The notes: generated by a model not told the origin, from the sequence alone. DNA of 64,000 nucleotides from Paraburkholderia lacunae (GCF_003353175.1 NZ_QHKS01000034.1:1-64000); one strand, 5' to 3'. Counted from the stretch's first letter, positions 51,787 through 61,056 are shown. Program-made: numbers and translations.

Positions 51787-52677
51787 ATGCCTGGGAAGGA
51801 AGACACACTCGTCCTACACGCGACCGTAACGAAATACTCGAACTTGGTTACGGACATCGACATCATGAGATCCGTAGGCTTCGACGGTGTCGAGCTATCC
51901 AGCAGCAAGATGGAGAGCTATCTCGGCGCGGGCTATTCGAGCGGCGACCTGAAGCAGCTTCTTGCCGACGTGTACGTACCGGGCATGGGGTTCCTCATCG
52001 ACATCGAGCGACAGGGGGAGGACGCCGAAGCGCTCTGGAGCAGAGCGCGGGAAATCTTCTGTCTCGCGGCGACGGCGGGTGCAAAAGGCGTTCAGGTTCT
52101 GACGGGGCCAGTTAACGTTCAGGCCGTGATCGAGTGGTCCTCATCGGGACGTACGGACCTCTACGCTGGTGTTCTCGGTTATCCAGAAGACGAGCAGATT
52201 GCGATAACCGCAAAGAATCTCGCTGTGCTCGCCGATATGGCGCAGGAGGCAGGGCTGTTGTTGTATCTGGAGACGCTTTCATGGTCGCCGGTGAACGGAC
52301 TTGAAAAATCGCTTCGATTGATCGAGCGTGCCGGGCGCAGCAACGTGAAAGTCGTGATCGACTACTGGCATTGCTACACGTCCGGCGTCACACCTGAAGA
52401 TGTCGCCAGACTGGACAAAGATTTGATCTACGGAGTCCATGTCTGCGATTCGCTTCGTTTCGACGGCGGCATTCCCGACGAGAGCGTGCTCCGTGATGTG
52501 CCGACAGGCGCCGGAGTACTCAATCTTCAGGAATGGACCGATGCGGTGAAGGCGACGGGATACAAAGGATGGTGGAGCTGTGAACTGTTCTGCAAGCGCC
52601 AGCAGCAACAGAACGGCTATCTAGTTGCCCGTGAGCTGAAGTCGCTGATGGAGACGCTGGTTCGACCGGCAGAGTGA
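51787..52677 (+). CDS. TIM-barrel sugar isomerase/epimerase
   Basis: 296 aa of the AP-endonuclease-2/xylose-isomerase-like TIM barrel. Strand-loop elements: VGFDGVELSSS, GAKGVQVLTGPV, LLLYLETLSWSPVNG (with the metal-binding Glu), NVKVVIDYWHCYTSG (with Asp and His), YGVHVCDSL and WWSCELFC (final Glu). These are the usual metal-ligand positions. Substrate unknown; the family includes inosose isomerase (IolI), tagatose-3-epimerase and keto-glycoside-related enzymes. ATG 51787 preceded by GAGGA. First gene of the operon under copy 7. Confidence 0.88.
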   Translation: MPGKEDTLVLHATVTKYSNLVTDIDIMRSVGFDGVELSSSKMESYLGAGYSSGDLKQLLADVYVPGMGFLIDIERQGEDAEALWSRAREIFCLAATAGAKGVQVLTGPVNVQAVIEWSSSGRTDLYAGVLGYPEDEQIAITAKNLAVLADMAQEAGLLLYLETLSWSPVNGLEKSLRLIERAGRSNVKVVIDYWHCYTSGVTPEDVARLDKDLIYGVHVCDSLRFDGGIPDESVLRDVPTGAGVLNLQEWTDAVKATGYKGWWSCELFCKRQQQQNGYLVARELKSLMETLVRPAE

Positions 52678-52688
52678 TCGCGATATCA

Positions 52689-54227
52689 ATGAACACTATG
52701 ACGATTCGAGACCGTGTCGGGCTTAGCATGGCGTTTATGGGTTTCCTTCTGGCATTGGCCATTGGGTTCGGTCTATACGGCATGAGCAGCATTAACCGTT
52801 CGATGAACGAAGCGAGCGAGGTGACGATACCTGCGATCGATGCGCTGGGTAATGCCGAAATCGATATCGGACGCAGCCGGTTCGTGTATGACAAGATCGC
52901 ATTGCAGCCGACCGCGCCGGGGAACGCCGAATTGCGCAAGCAGGCAAGCGCACTATTGGACCAATCCGATGACTGGTTCAGGAAATACGAAGCGCTACCG
53001 TGCGACGCTGAAGACGAGCGTCTTGCACTGGCGTTGCGACAGTCGCGCGCGGAACTCAGGAAAGTTATCGCGGACTTCGGAATTGCCGTCGAGAACTACA
53101 ACCAGGGCGAGGTCAATCGTATTTCACTCGACGCGTTGCCGAAGGCGTACAGCATGGCGGCCGACGCGTCGAGCCGCCTGAAGCAATCCCAGTTGCAGAA
53201 GGCCAAACGGCAGAACGCCGCGAATGCCCGTCGTTACCGGATACAGCAGATGGTGGGCGCCGGCCTGATGCTGATCGGCGTTGCTGCGGCCGCAGCGGGC
53301 TGGATCTTTCTTCGGCGAGCGATCGTCAAACCATTAGACGAGGCATTGGACTCGCTTCAGGAGATCGCGAACGGCGACCTCTCTCGCGCAATTGCCATTC
53401 GTGGCAAGGACGAGATGTCGAAGTTGATGCAGGGCATTGCCGGTATGCAACACAAGCTCGCGAGTACGGTCGGAAACGTTCGGTTGAATGCCGAAGCGAT
53501 CGCCGCCGCGAGCAAACAAATTGCTACAGGCAACGCCGACTTGTCATCGCGTACGGAAGAGCAGGCGGCATCGCTACAGGAGACTGCCGCGAGCCTGGAG
53601 CAACTGACGGTTTCCGTGAAGCAGAATTCCGAAAGTGCGAGCCGGGCAACCGGCCTTGCCGGCAACGCGCGGGAAGTTGCGCTCGAGGGTTCGCAGATTG
53701 TCGAGCGGGTAGTCGAAACAATGGGTGATATCGAGCAAAGCTCCGGGCGGATTGGAGAAATCATCGGCGTCATAGATAGCATCGCGTTTCAGACCAACAT
53801 TCTCGCGCTGAACGCCGCGGTAGAGGCGGCGCGAGCGGGCGAACAGGGGCGTGGTTTTGCGGTGGTCGCAAGCGAGGTGCGTGCGCTTGCGCAGCGCTCG
53901 TCTAGCGCCGCAAAAGAAATAAAAGAGTTGATCGACGAGTCCAGCATGCGAGTGCGGTCTGGCAGCGAGTTGGTCGGGCGTGCCGGCGGCACCATGACCC
54001 AGATTAGCTCCGCAATTCAACGCGTCACCGACATCGTCGAAGCAATCGCCACCGCGTCCGGCGAGCAGGCGCGAGGCATCGAACAGATCAATGAGGCGGT
54101 CTCGCAGATGGATGGCACGACTCAACAAAACGCAGCATTGGTGGAGCAGGCGGCTGGCGCGGCCTCCGCAATGGAGCGGCAGGCTTCGACTTTGCGCGGC
54201 GAGGTCGCGATATTCCGTGTTGCGTGA
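52689..54227 (+). CDS. Methyl-accepting chemotaxis protein
   Basis: 512 aa. Two membrane helices (~14-35 and ~195-216) flank a four-helix-bundle (Tar-like) ligand domain of ~150 residues containing IPAIDALGNAEIDIGRSRF. HAMP (RAIVKPLDEALDSLQEIANGDLSRAI) and the signalling hairpin with GVIDSIAFQTNILALNAAVEAARAGEQGRGFAVVASEVR follow. Starts at ATG 52689 (52698 and a GTG at 52674 that overlaps the isomerase stop are alternatives). Being co-transcribed with a catabolic enzyme under the regulon promoter, it is a good candidate for a receptor of the cluster's substrate. Confidence 0.9.
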   Translation: MNTMTIRDRVGLSMAFMGFLLALAIGFGLYGMSSINRSMNEASEVTIPAIDALGNAEIDIGRSRFVYDKIALQPTAPGNAELRKQASALLDQSDDWFRKYEALPCDAEDERLALALRQSRAELRKVIADFGIAVENYNQGEVNRISLDALPKAYSMAADASSRLKQSQLQKAKRQNAANARRYRIQQMVGAGLMLIGVAAAAAGWIFLRRAIVKPLDEALDSLQEIANGDLSRAIAIRGKDEMSKLMQGIAGMQHKLASTVGNVRLNAEAIAAASKQIATGNADLSSRTEEQAASLQETAASLEQLTVSVKQNSESASRATGLAGNAREVALEGSQIVERVVETMGDIEQSSGRIGEIIGVIDSIAFQTNILALNAAVEAARAGEQGRGFAVVASEVRALAQRSSSAAKEIKELIDESSMRVRSGSELVGRAGGTMTQISSAIQRVTDIVEAIATASGEQARGIEQINEAVSQMDGTTQQNAALVEQAAGAASAMERQASTLRGEVAIFRVA

Positions 54228-54323
54228 AGGCCTTTGGCTTAGGCCGGTGGTAACGCGTCCGGCTCACCGGACCTTCATGCGCCGTTCGGCGTTTCCAGCT
54301 CCTTTTTTCCGGAAGATCGTTTT

Positions 54324-54707
54324 ATGAAAATCGCTCACGTTGCGCTCTGGACGAATGACCTCGATCGCGCCTCCGACTTTTATCGCGACATGTTCGGGGC
54401 CGAGATCGGCGAGATATACACAAGTGAACGAACGCGGGGATTCAGTTCGCGCTTTGCGCGCTTGCCGGAGGGGCCGGCAATCGAACTCATGCATTTGCCG
54501 AAGCTGGCGCCGCGTTCGGTGGACGGCCCTCGAGTCGGCTGGGCGCATATTGCGATTTCACTCGGCACTGAGGATGCCGTGATCGCCGTCGCGAGGCGGA
54601 CGGAGTCCAACGGGACCCTGGTATCGGGTCCTCGCTGGACGGGCGACGGCTATTTTGAAGCCGTTGTTTCGGATCCGGACGGCAATCTGGTCGAGGTGAC
54701 GATTTGA
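54324..54707 (+). CDS. VOC-superfamily (glyoxalase/bleomycin-resistance-like) protein
   Basis: 127 aa. KIAHVALWTNDLDRASDFYRDMFGAEIGE and the second paired module VGWAHIAISLGTED with the end FEAVVSDPDGNLVEVTI are the VOC betaalphabetabetabeta halves, with His5, Glu and the terminal Glu as potential metal ligands. VOC proteins are metal-dependent lyases, isomerases or dioxygenases, or binding proteins. Ninety-six bp separate it from the chemoreceptor gene; probably the last gene of the same operon. Confidence 0.85.
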   Translation: MKIAHVALWTNDLDRASDFYRDMFGAEIGEIYTSERTRGFSSRFARLPEGPAIELMHLPKLAPRSVDGPRVGWAHIAISLGTEDAVIAVARRTESNGTLVSGPRWTGDGYFEAVVSDPDGNLVEVTI

Positions 54708-54786
54708 ACCAACCCGTCGCGTAATTGTGCACGGTCTTTGGGCTCAGGAGCCGATGGCATCTCGGTCGATATTCATGCTTCGATGG

Positions 54787-55335
54787 TCAGAAGCCGCGAG
54801 AACGCGAGTGCAGCTTCTGCCTTTGTGCCCGGTAACGTCGCTTGTGACGAGCCCGGACTCCATTGTCGTGCATGAGCCGCTTAACCCGCTGCTTGCTGGC
54901 CGGAGAGCCCTGTGCGCGAATCTCTTTGATCATCCGTGATGAACCATAGGCGCCCTTGACCTCCACGTGGATCGTGCGGATCAGCGTCAGCAGTTGTTCG
55001 TCGCTCAGGCGCTTGCGCCCACGCATGCCGCCACGCTTCCACGCACGGTAGCCGCTAACACTGACCGACAGGACCAGGCACAGCGCCGACAACGGAAAGT
55101 GCCGGGACTGTACATCAATCCAGGCGTACTTCACAGGAGGTCCTTCGCGAAGAGCGCCGCCGTTTTTTTGCGATTTCAAGTTCCGTCTGCAGCCGCTTGT
55201 TTTCTGCTCACAGGCGCGACAGTTTCATCTGTTCTGGCGTCGCAGTCTTTGTCCTGGCGCCGTTCAGATTTCCCGCTTCCGCAACCTTGGCCAAGTTGCG
55301 CGAGGTCTGCGCTGACTTTTTAAGTTCGCTGACAT
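54787..55335 (-). mobile_element. Decayed IS3-family element (orfA-orfB 5' part)
   Basis: On the minus strand, an orfA tail (from ~55335: LAKVAEAGNLNGA, TATPEQMKLSRL, then TGA in place of a sense codon, AENKRLQTELEI) runs into the A7 slippery site used for -1 frameshifting in IS3 elements, then orfB (54787-55179) with VKYAWIDVQSRHFPLSALCLVLSVSVSGYRAWKRG and the HTH_21 region KGAYGSSRMIKEI. It stops shortly after RHKRRYR, so the integrase core is gone. The internal stop in orfA and the truncation mean it cannot move by itself. Confidence 0.75.
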
Positions 55336-55869
55336 GCCTGTCGCGTCGACGTGCGTCTGATAAACGCAGAAAAAGTACGAGCGTTCAATCGTTGATTCTT
55401 GGTGCCTACGGCGAGGCGTTGCGCAACAAAGGGAATGGCCGATGTCAGCGGTTATCGACGCCTGACGAATGTTTTGCAAGAAAAAAACCAACCGGGACCG
55501 CTGCGTCGCATGCGTGGCCGATTCTGTTGCGCAGAATCCGGCTGGAAGCCTTGAGCTGCAGTCGCAGGATGCCCAAAAACGCGACAGTTCCAAACATTCC
55601 GCCGACCACGAACAAAGTTCGCCATATTCTCGTTGATCTGAGCGATCACATTACCGGAACACGCAGCAGGATCCCGGTCGACACGAGAGCGCTCGTTGGC
55701 AAGCGCAAGGGACCATGTTTATCTAGTGGAAGTGCGTTGCACATGGCACCCAAAACCGGCGGTAGCCTATCCTGCAATCACTCGTTTTCATTGCGCCTTT
55801 TTTCGCCCGGGGTGAACGTTTTGCGCAGAGGTAGCGGCTTTCACGAAAATGACAGGTCAGGCGCTATAG
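55336..55869. other. About 0.5 kb without a gene
   Basis: No convincing frame. An ATG at 55931 and other starts are followed by Cys/Arg-rich products unlike normal proteins. This stretch separates the decayed IS3 element from the repeat region upstream of the plasmid-type operon. Confidence 0.4.
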
Positions 55870-55875
55870 AAACGC

Positions 55876-56530
55876 TGCGTAACTCCGTGCGAAGAAATGG
55901 CGTAACGGTCGGCGTGAAAGCGTAAATGCCGTGCGCTTTCGGGCGCGCAAAAAATGCGTAACCCCGTGCGTCATGGTCTCCCGTTTCAGGTTAAACCTCG
56001 TGCATACAAAGGTGTGTACCGGCGTGCGTCAAGGTGATCACTCAAGGCGCAAGCCGCGTGCGTTAAAAGTGCGCTTTGGCGGAACAATACAATGCGTTCC
56101 GACTGCGTCGCGGAAAACGGGCGAAAGCCCATCGTCCGCGCACGGCGGATACAGGGCCTGCCCGGTGCGGTGCGTAACACAAGGCGCAAGGTGAGCGTGC
56201 TGTGTGCGCAGAAATGGCGAACGGCTGGCAAACCTCACAGATTGAGGGTTCACAAGGATGTGCAAACCGGTTGCGTCAACGGCGGTGATGTTGCGGCGTC
56301 AAGGTGTCCGTGTTCAGCGGGAACGCAATGCGCAACGGCGGTGAATGGGAATGCGTCAGGGTGGAAATGTTGCGAGCGTACGACACGTGAAAAAAAGTGC
56401 GCTGTTCCCCCGGGTTCCCATGCGTTCCCTGGAGTTCCCACGGTGCCGCGCGGCGCAAAAGGACGGCGTTGACAGGTGCGTTACGCGTGAGCAGGATGGT
56501 GCGCAGGCGGTGTATACAGATGTGCGCTGG
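55876..56530 (+). repeat. Dense TGCG-centred repeat region upstream of a plasmid maintenance/transfer operon
   Basis: About twenty copies of TGCG, mostly TGCGTNA or TGCGTCAAGG, all in the same orientation, lie in 650 bp: for example at 55876, 55888, 55955, 55967, 56025, 56059, 56070, 56093, 56104, 56272, 56329, 56352, 56371, 56421, 56477 and 56500. Longer repeats occur: GCGTCAAGGTG at 56026 and 56296, and GCRYAACGGCGGTGA at 56273 and 56330. Spacing is often 11-12 bp or 23 bp. This suggests an iteron-like origin, partition site or operator for the DNA-binding protein encoded just downstream. Confidence 0.6.
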
Positions 56531-56538
56531 AGGTGGCG

Positions 56539-57057
56539 ATGCCTGTTGCCAGGATCTATACAAAATCGCAATGGGATGCGTTTGCCCGGACGCTCGATGC
56601 GCTGCCGGAAAAACCGGAGGCCGAACGCGGTTTGAGTGTTCGCGAAGCGATGAAGGAGGTGCGTGCCCCTATCCGCCATGCGCAAGGCAAGGGGTACACG
56701 CTGGAGCAGATCGCGGAGCAGGCAAAACGGGCAGGCATCGATATTACGGCTGGCACGATCCGGTATGCACTGCGTCCTGAAGGGAAGAGAAACAGCACCG
56801 GGAAGAGAAACAGCGCAGGCAACACGGCACGTCCGTTGACCGGAGCGCCAGCAACGGGAACTGTCGCAACACTGTCCCGCGCGCATGCGGCAGCGCAGGG
56901 CGGCGCGTCACGCGCGAACAGCCTTCGCCCTGAGGGGCGTACAGACGGACGCGCTGAAGGGCGTCCGCATGGGGGGAAAGCAGAAGTCAAACCGCAACCC
57001 ATGCCGGTACAGGGTTCGCTCGCATTCGCGATCAAACCCGATACCGACGATCTGTAA
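56539..57057 (+). CDS. Plasmid DNA-binding protein, TraK/StbA/MobC-like
   Basis: 172 aa. Residues ~1-80 form a compact helical domain (IYTKSQWDAFARTLDALPEKP, LSVREAMKEVRAPIRHAQGKGYTLEQIAEQAKRAGIDITAGTIRYAL) with a helix-turn-helix-like end, followed by a long, low-complexity tail rich in Thr, Gly, Arg and Ala. This plan is seen in small plasmid proteins that bind repeats at oriT or at a partition site. ATG 56539 is chosen because GGAGG lies 6 bp upstream. It is the first gene of a three-gene operon and is preceded by the TGCG repeat region, its probable binding site. Confidence 0.7.
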   Translation: MPVARIYTKSQWDAFARTLDALPEKPEAERGLSVREAMKEVRAPIRHAQGKGYTLEQIAEQAKRAGIDITAGTIRYALRPEGKRNSTGKRNSAGNTARPLTGAPATGTVATLSRAHAAAQGGASRANSLRPEGRTDGRAEGRPHGGKAEVKPQPMPVQGSLAFAIKPDTDDL

Positions 57058-57066
57058 AGGACGGCA

Positions 57067-57759
57067 ATGACAACGACCCTCAACCCCATCTATCTGGTAG
57101 GCGGCAGCAAAGGCGGCGTGGGCAAAAGCATCGTTGCGCTGGCGCTGGCCGATCACCTGCAACGGCGCGATGCGAGCCTCGTACTGATCGAGACGGACAC
57201 GTCAAATCCGGATGTCATGAAGGCGATCCACGCAGAGATCGAATGTGCGGCGTTCGACCTTGACGAGGCGGATGGCTGGATTGGACTCGTCAACTACTGC
57301 GATGCGAAGCGCGATGCAGTGGTGATAGTCAATACGGCGGCACGCAATCAGGCGGGCGTGGCGCGCTATGGCGCAACGCTGGCAAGCACACTCGATGAAC
57401 TGGCGCGGCGGCTCGTTGTGTTCTGGGTCATCAACCGGCAGCGCGACAGTCTGGAACTGCTGCGCGAGTTCGGCGCGACGTTTCCCGATGCGACCACTCA
57501 CGTGGTGCGCAACGCCTACTTCGGCACTGCAGACAAGTTCACGCTCTATCAGGATTCGAACATCCGCAAGGGGATCGAAGCGAAGGGGAAATCACTGGAT
57601 TTTCCGGACCTTGCGGATCGCGTGGCCGATGATCTGCGCAGCCAGCGCCTGTCGGTGCGCAAGGCGGCAGAGACGCTGCCCATCGGGCAGCGTGCCGAAC
57701 TGTTGCGCTGGCGCTCGCTCTATGACGCAATGTTTACCGGTGTCGTTGCCGATGGCTGA
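57067..57759 (+). CDS. ParA-like/TraL-like P-loop ATPase
   Basis: 230 aa. A deviant Walker A, GGSKGGVGKSIVALALADHL (residues ~12-31), places it in the ParA/MinD/CobQ group. LVLIETDTSNPDVMK is the switch region, and DAVVIVNTAARNQAG and VVFWVINRQRDSLELL the following strands. It is close in size and position to TraL of IncP and StbB of R388 plasmids, which assist plasmid stability or conjugation. Shine-Dalgarno AAAGGA. It overlaps the next gene by 8 bp. Confidence 0.82.
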   Translation: MTTTLNPIYLVGGSKGGVGKSIVALALADHLQRRDASLVLIETDTSNPDVMKAIHAEIECAAFDLDEADGWIGLVNYCDAKRDAVVIVNTAARNQAGVARYGATLASTLDELARRLVVFWVINRQRDSLELLREFGATFPDATTHVVRNAYFGTADKFTLYQDSNIRKGIEAKGKSLDFPDLADRVADDLRSQRLSVRKAAETLPIGQRAELLRWRSLYDAMFTGVVADG

Positions 57760-58474
57760 CCGACTCTCGGGACTTTCGGCACACCCGCGACGTTCTGGAC
57801 GCACGCGGCGTGCGCCCCCGCCTGATCCGCTTGCGCGCCTGTTCCTCGGCGTGTCGGGCGAAGTCCCGGACGACGCGAGCATCGGGCGCATGCGACGCGT
57901 GTCGGCGGCGCTGAACCTGCGCGATAACGATGCGCTGTGGTCGGTACTAGCCGTGCTCGAATACTATGCGCGGCTATACGAGGTGATGCCGGATCGCATC
58001 AGGAAAGTGGGCGAGGGCGGCCTCGATACGATGCGTGCCGAAGCGAAGGAAGCGACGGATGTGCTGATGGCGCAGCACCGTGATGCGCTCGCGCGTTGCA
58101 AGGAAACGATACAGCTTGCCGAGCACATGATCCACGAGCATGAGGAACGCTACCGGGCCGCTCTCGCGGCGCTGAACGAGGCCGCGCTCGATGCGCTGGT
58201 GGACCGCGCCGCCAACCGGATCGCGCGTGCGGCGGGCAACCGTCTGGTGGGCGCGTTTACCATCGCGGCACGTGAGCAGCGCGCGCGACTTGACGAGGCC
58301 GTTGCGGCTTTCGGGCGGGCGACGCTGGAAGCGGAGCGGCAGGCGCAGGCCGAGGCGCAAATACTGGAGCGCCGGTACTGGCGCGCGCTGAAGGCCACGC
58401 TGGCGCTCGGGCTAACAGTGCTGGCCGCCGGTGCGGTAGCAATAGCTGCCTGGCTGGCCGTGTGGCGGAGATAA
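57752..58474 (+). CDS. Membrane-anchored coiled-coil plasmid protein, TraM/StbC-like
   Basis: 240 aa. An Arg-rich N-terminus, a helical domain (LRDNDALWSVLAVLEYYARLYEVMPDRI), a long coiled coil (~70-205, rich in Ala, Glu and Arg) and a C-terminal membrane helix (TLALGLTVLAAGAVAIAAWLAVW). The third gene of TraK-TraL-TraM- or StbABC-like operons has this design. The ATG at 57752 overlaps the ParA-like stop (ATGGCTGA). It may anchor the partition or transfer complex at the membrane. Confidence 0.7.
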   Translation: MADRLSGLSAHPRRSGRTRRAPPPDPLARLFLGVSGEVPDDASIGRMRRVSAALNLRDNDALWSVLAVLEYYARLYEVMPDRIRKVGEGGLDTMRAEAKEATDVLMAQHRDALARCKETIQLAEHMIHEHEERYRAALAALNEAALDALVDRAANRIARAAGNRLVGAFTIAAREQRARLDEAVAAFGRATLEAERQAQAEAQILERRYWRALKATLALGLTVLAAGAVAIAAWLAVWRR

Positions 58475-58532
58475 CAAACAGGTGCGACAGGCGCGAGAGG
58501 TGGAAAGGGGGGCCGGTCTGTCGCGTGATGCG

Positions 58533-58772
58533 CTAGTGCATGGCGTTGCGCCGCGCGATGAATGCGCTGATGTCCATCAGCAGCCTGACCAGATCGTCGG
58601 CCTCCAGTGCCAGCATGGGAGACACGAAGCTCGTGTCGGTGGCCCGCGTGACAGCAATACGGAAATGTTTGCCGTTGCGGTATTCATCATCAGTCACTGC
58701 AACCGGGGTTGTGAAAACGTGGCCGGAGCCGTCGTTGATCGCGATCACGATGACCTTGATGCATTGTTTCAT
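58533..58772 (-). CDS. Small hypothetical plasmid protein
   Basis: 79 aa: MKQCIKVIVIAINDGSGHVFTT, then KHFRIAVTRATDTSFVSPMLALEADDLVRLLMDISAFIARRNAMH. No signal peptide. Preceded by AGAGGCAATC at the ATG (58772). It lies 115 bp downstream of the ParB-like gene on the same strand and converges with the ParA-type operon. Not recognised. Confidence 0.65.
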   Translation of the reverse strand: MKQCIKVIVIAINDGSGHVFTTPVAVTDDEYRNGKHFRIAVTRATDTSFVSPMLALEADDLVRLLMDISAFIARRNAMH

Positions 58773-58887
58773 GATTGCCTCTGTCCGGATATGCACGCCT
58801 GACGGCATGCCGGGAGTGCGGCGCAGTCCTGCCGGGCTGCGCCGGGTCAGTGGGTTCCACCGGACTGGCCGGCGGAACCCACGCGGA

Positions 58888-61056
58888 TCACGCAGCGTTA
58901 TGCGTCATTGACGCGTCGTCAGGCGGCGTTGCGGTTGCGGCAGTCGGGAACGGCCACGCGGATAGCGCACCGTTGCGGTCTGTCGCGGCGGGCTCCTGTG
59001 TCCCGGTCGGGCCGTCCACCGGCGACGGGGTTCCGGCGCCTTCGCCGGGTTCCGTGCCGTTGATGCGGTCGTGGCCGTGGTCGTCGCCTTGCGCATCGCC
59101 GTCCTGCGCTTCATCGCTGGTGTCGCCTTCCTCGTCGTCATCCTCATCCGCGTCATGGGCCACGCCGTAGGAGCGCGCCGCAGGGACTTCACGGTCAGTG
59201 AGGATTTCCGGTAACCATGCCGACTTCGCCAGTCGCAGTTCTGCGGCGGCTGCCGCATCGGCTTTCTTCATCTTGCCGAGATCGGCGGCGATCTTCGGTG
59301 ACACGGCGCCGGCGACGACTTCCGCGATACGCGCCTTGCTGACATGATCGAAATACGAGGCGCGGGTGGGCGTCCAGTACCGCGTCATGTCGAGGTTCAG
59401 CGCGCTGGCAAGCGCATTGATGGCGTGAGGCTTTTCTTCCCCGGCGATGCCGTCGAGCAGGGTGCCGGTGCAGAAGGCGAGCAGGTCCAGCAGGGTCGTG
59501 CCGGGGTCCTGTTCGATCAGCCATGGCAGCAGGTCCGCGCGTCGCGCGGGCAGTTCGCGGCCCCAGCGTTCGCGCTGCGCTTCGATGACGCCCCACGCGG
59601 TGGTGGCGGGCAGGTCGTCCGCCGCGCCGAGCAGGCTGTCCCGGTTGCTGTTACAGGACAGTGCCAGTGCGTGCGGCGCGAAGCCGAGCCCGTACCGCTC
59701 CGGAAAGATTTCCGGAATGACACGGTGCAGAAGGGCAGCGAGTGCGATGCACGGCTGCGCGATGAGTTCCGCATGAACGGCGGCGGTACGGTGCGCGGTC
59801 AGGCGCTGGCAGAGCTTCGCGCTGTGAACTGGCTTCTCCTTCTGTGCTGGTTGTGCTGCCGTGTCCGGTTCACTGTCCGCTTCCGGCGTGCCGGTCACGG
59901 TCGCGCCCGCCGCATCGAGTGCCGCGCTGTTCTCGCGGCGCACCAGACCCCGTTCCACCACCAGTTCGCCCTGCGGGCTCACGATCACGAATGCGCCCGC
60001 CTCGGCCATCTGCTGAACGTCCCACGTCAGCATGCGGCTTTCGAGCGCGATGAGGGCGGCGTTCGCCTGTTCGATTTCGGTTTCGAGCCGTTCGGCTTCC
60101 TCGTAGGCGTTTTCGTCGTCCTCCCCGAGGGCGTCAAACTTTTCGGCCAGTTCGTCCTGCTGTGCGGTGAGCGTGTCCATCTCCCTCTGTTCGTCGTCGG
60201 TGAGGGCGCGCTGCACCGGTTGCAGCCTGCCGTAGCGGTTCAGTTCGAACACGTCCCGCTCGATACGCGTTTCGGTCCAGCCCCATCCCTCACTTTGGAC
60301 TGCTTCGGCGGCGGCATCGAGTTTCGCGGCGGCGAGACGTTGCAGCAGTTCGGCGTCGGCAATGTATCCGGCGTTTTCATCGTCGCTGAAGAGGTCACGT
60401 CTCACGTAACCTCCCGCTGCTTCATAGGCGTCCAGCCCCACGAAGCGCACCAGACGGCTGCGGCTCGCGTCAATCTCGGTGCGCGTGATCGCCTGCCGCA
60501 GATAGTTGGGCTGGCGCTGCCACTCGTTTGCATCGAACCAGATGCGCTCCTGCGTTTCGTGATCATCGGTGAGCGCGAGCGCCGAAAGCTGGTCGAGCGT
60601 GATGGCGTCCTCGCGCAGCAGGGCAAGCAGCTCCGGAGAGGCGCTGGCGAGCTTCATGCGTCGTTTGATCGTGATCGGCGCGGCCGAGAAAAGCGCGGCC
60701 ACGTAATCGACGCTGCGACCTTCCTCGGCCAGCATCCGGTAGGCGCGCAGCACGTCGAACGGGTCGAGTCCTTCGCGTTCGCTGTTCTCGATCAGCGAAA
60801 TGGCAAGGGCTTCGCCCTCGCTGACGATGCGCACCGGCACCGGATAATCGGCGGCGATGTGTTTCTGCTCGAACAGCAGGTCGAGTGCGGCCTGTCGGCG
60901 CTGACCGGCACAGACGCCAACCTTGCGATGTTTGCCTCGCGAGCCCTTTATTTCGTGAACAATGAGGTTCTGAACTGTAAGCTTGTAACAGTTACTTAGA
61001 AGGGGGCCTCGTAGTCTATATTTTGTGGCAGTAGTGTCGTTCAGGAGTGCTTCCAT
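58888..61056 (-). CDS. ParB/RepB-like partition protein with lost N-terminus
   Basis: The ParB-like reading frame is intact from about 60972 down to 58888 (~695 residues). It starts inside the ParB nuclease/CTPase domain at QNLIVHEIKG (the preceding residues of a normal ParB, including the first conserved motif, are absent), with VCAGQRRQAALDLLFEQ and ALSLIENSERE-like AISLIENSEREGLDPF; then the HTH region (YVAALFSAAPITIKRRMKLASASPELL) and a long, acidic C-terminal half. The start shown (61056) is formal: residues upstream of ~60972 belong to the adjoining recombinase module. It is therefore a 5'-truncated gene, probably inactive or separated from its real start. Confidence 0.72.
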   Translation of the reverse strand: MEALLNDTTATKYRLRGPLLSNCYKLTVQNLIVHEIKGSRGKHRKVGVCAGQRRQAALDLLFEQKHIAADYPVPVRIVSEGEALAISLIENSEREGLDPFDVLRAYRMLAEEGRSVDYVAALFSAAPITIKRRMKLASASPELLALLREDAITLDQLSALALTDDHETQERIWFDANEWQRQPNYLRQAITRTEIDASRSRLVRFVGLDAYEAAGGYVRRDLFSDDENAGYIADAELLQRLAAAKLDAAAEAVQSEGWGWTETRIERDVFELNRYGRLQPVQRALTDDEQREMDTLTAQQDELAEKFDALGEDDENAYEEAERLETEIEQANAALIALESRMLTWDVQQMAEAGAFVIVSPQGELVVERGLVRRENSAALDAAGATVTGTPEADSEPDTAAQPAQKEKPVHSAKLCQRLTAHRTAAVHAELIAQPCIALAALLHRVIPEIFPERYGLGFAPHALALSCNSNRDSLLGAADDLPATTAWGVIEAQRERWGRELPARRADLLPWLIEQDPGTTLLDLLAFCTGTLLDGIAGEEKPHAINALASALNLDMTRYWTPTRASYFDHVSKARIAEVVAGAVSPKIAADLGKMKKADAAAAAELRLAKSAWLPEILTDREVPAARSYGVAHDADEDDDEEGDTSDEAQDGDAQGDDHGHDRINGTEPGEGAGTPSPVDGPTGTQEPAATDRNGALSAWPFPTAATATPPDDASMTHNAA

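Noticed and set aside
55876..56530. A CRISPR array in the TGCG repeat region
   Set aside because: Repeats are short and irregular, with uneven spacing and no uniform spacers or cas genes.
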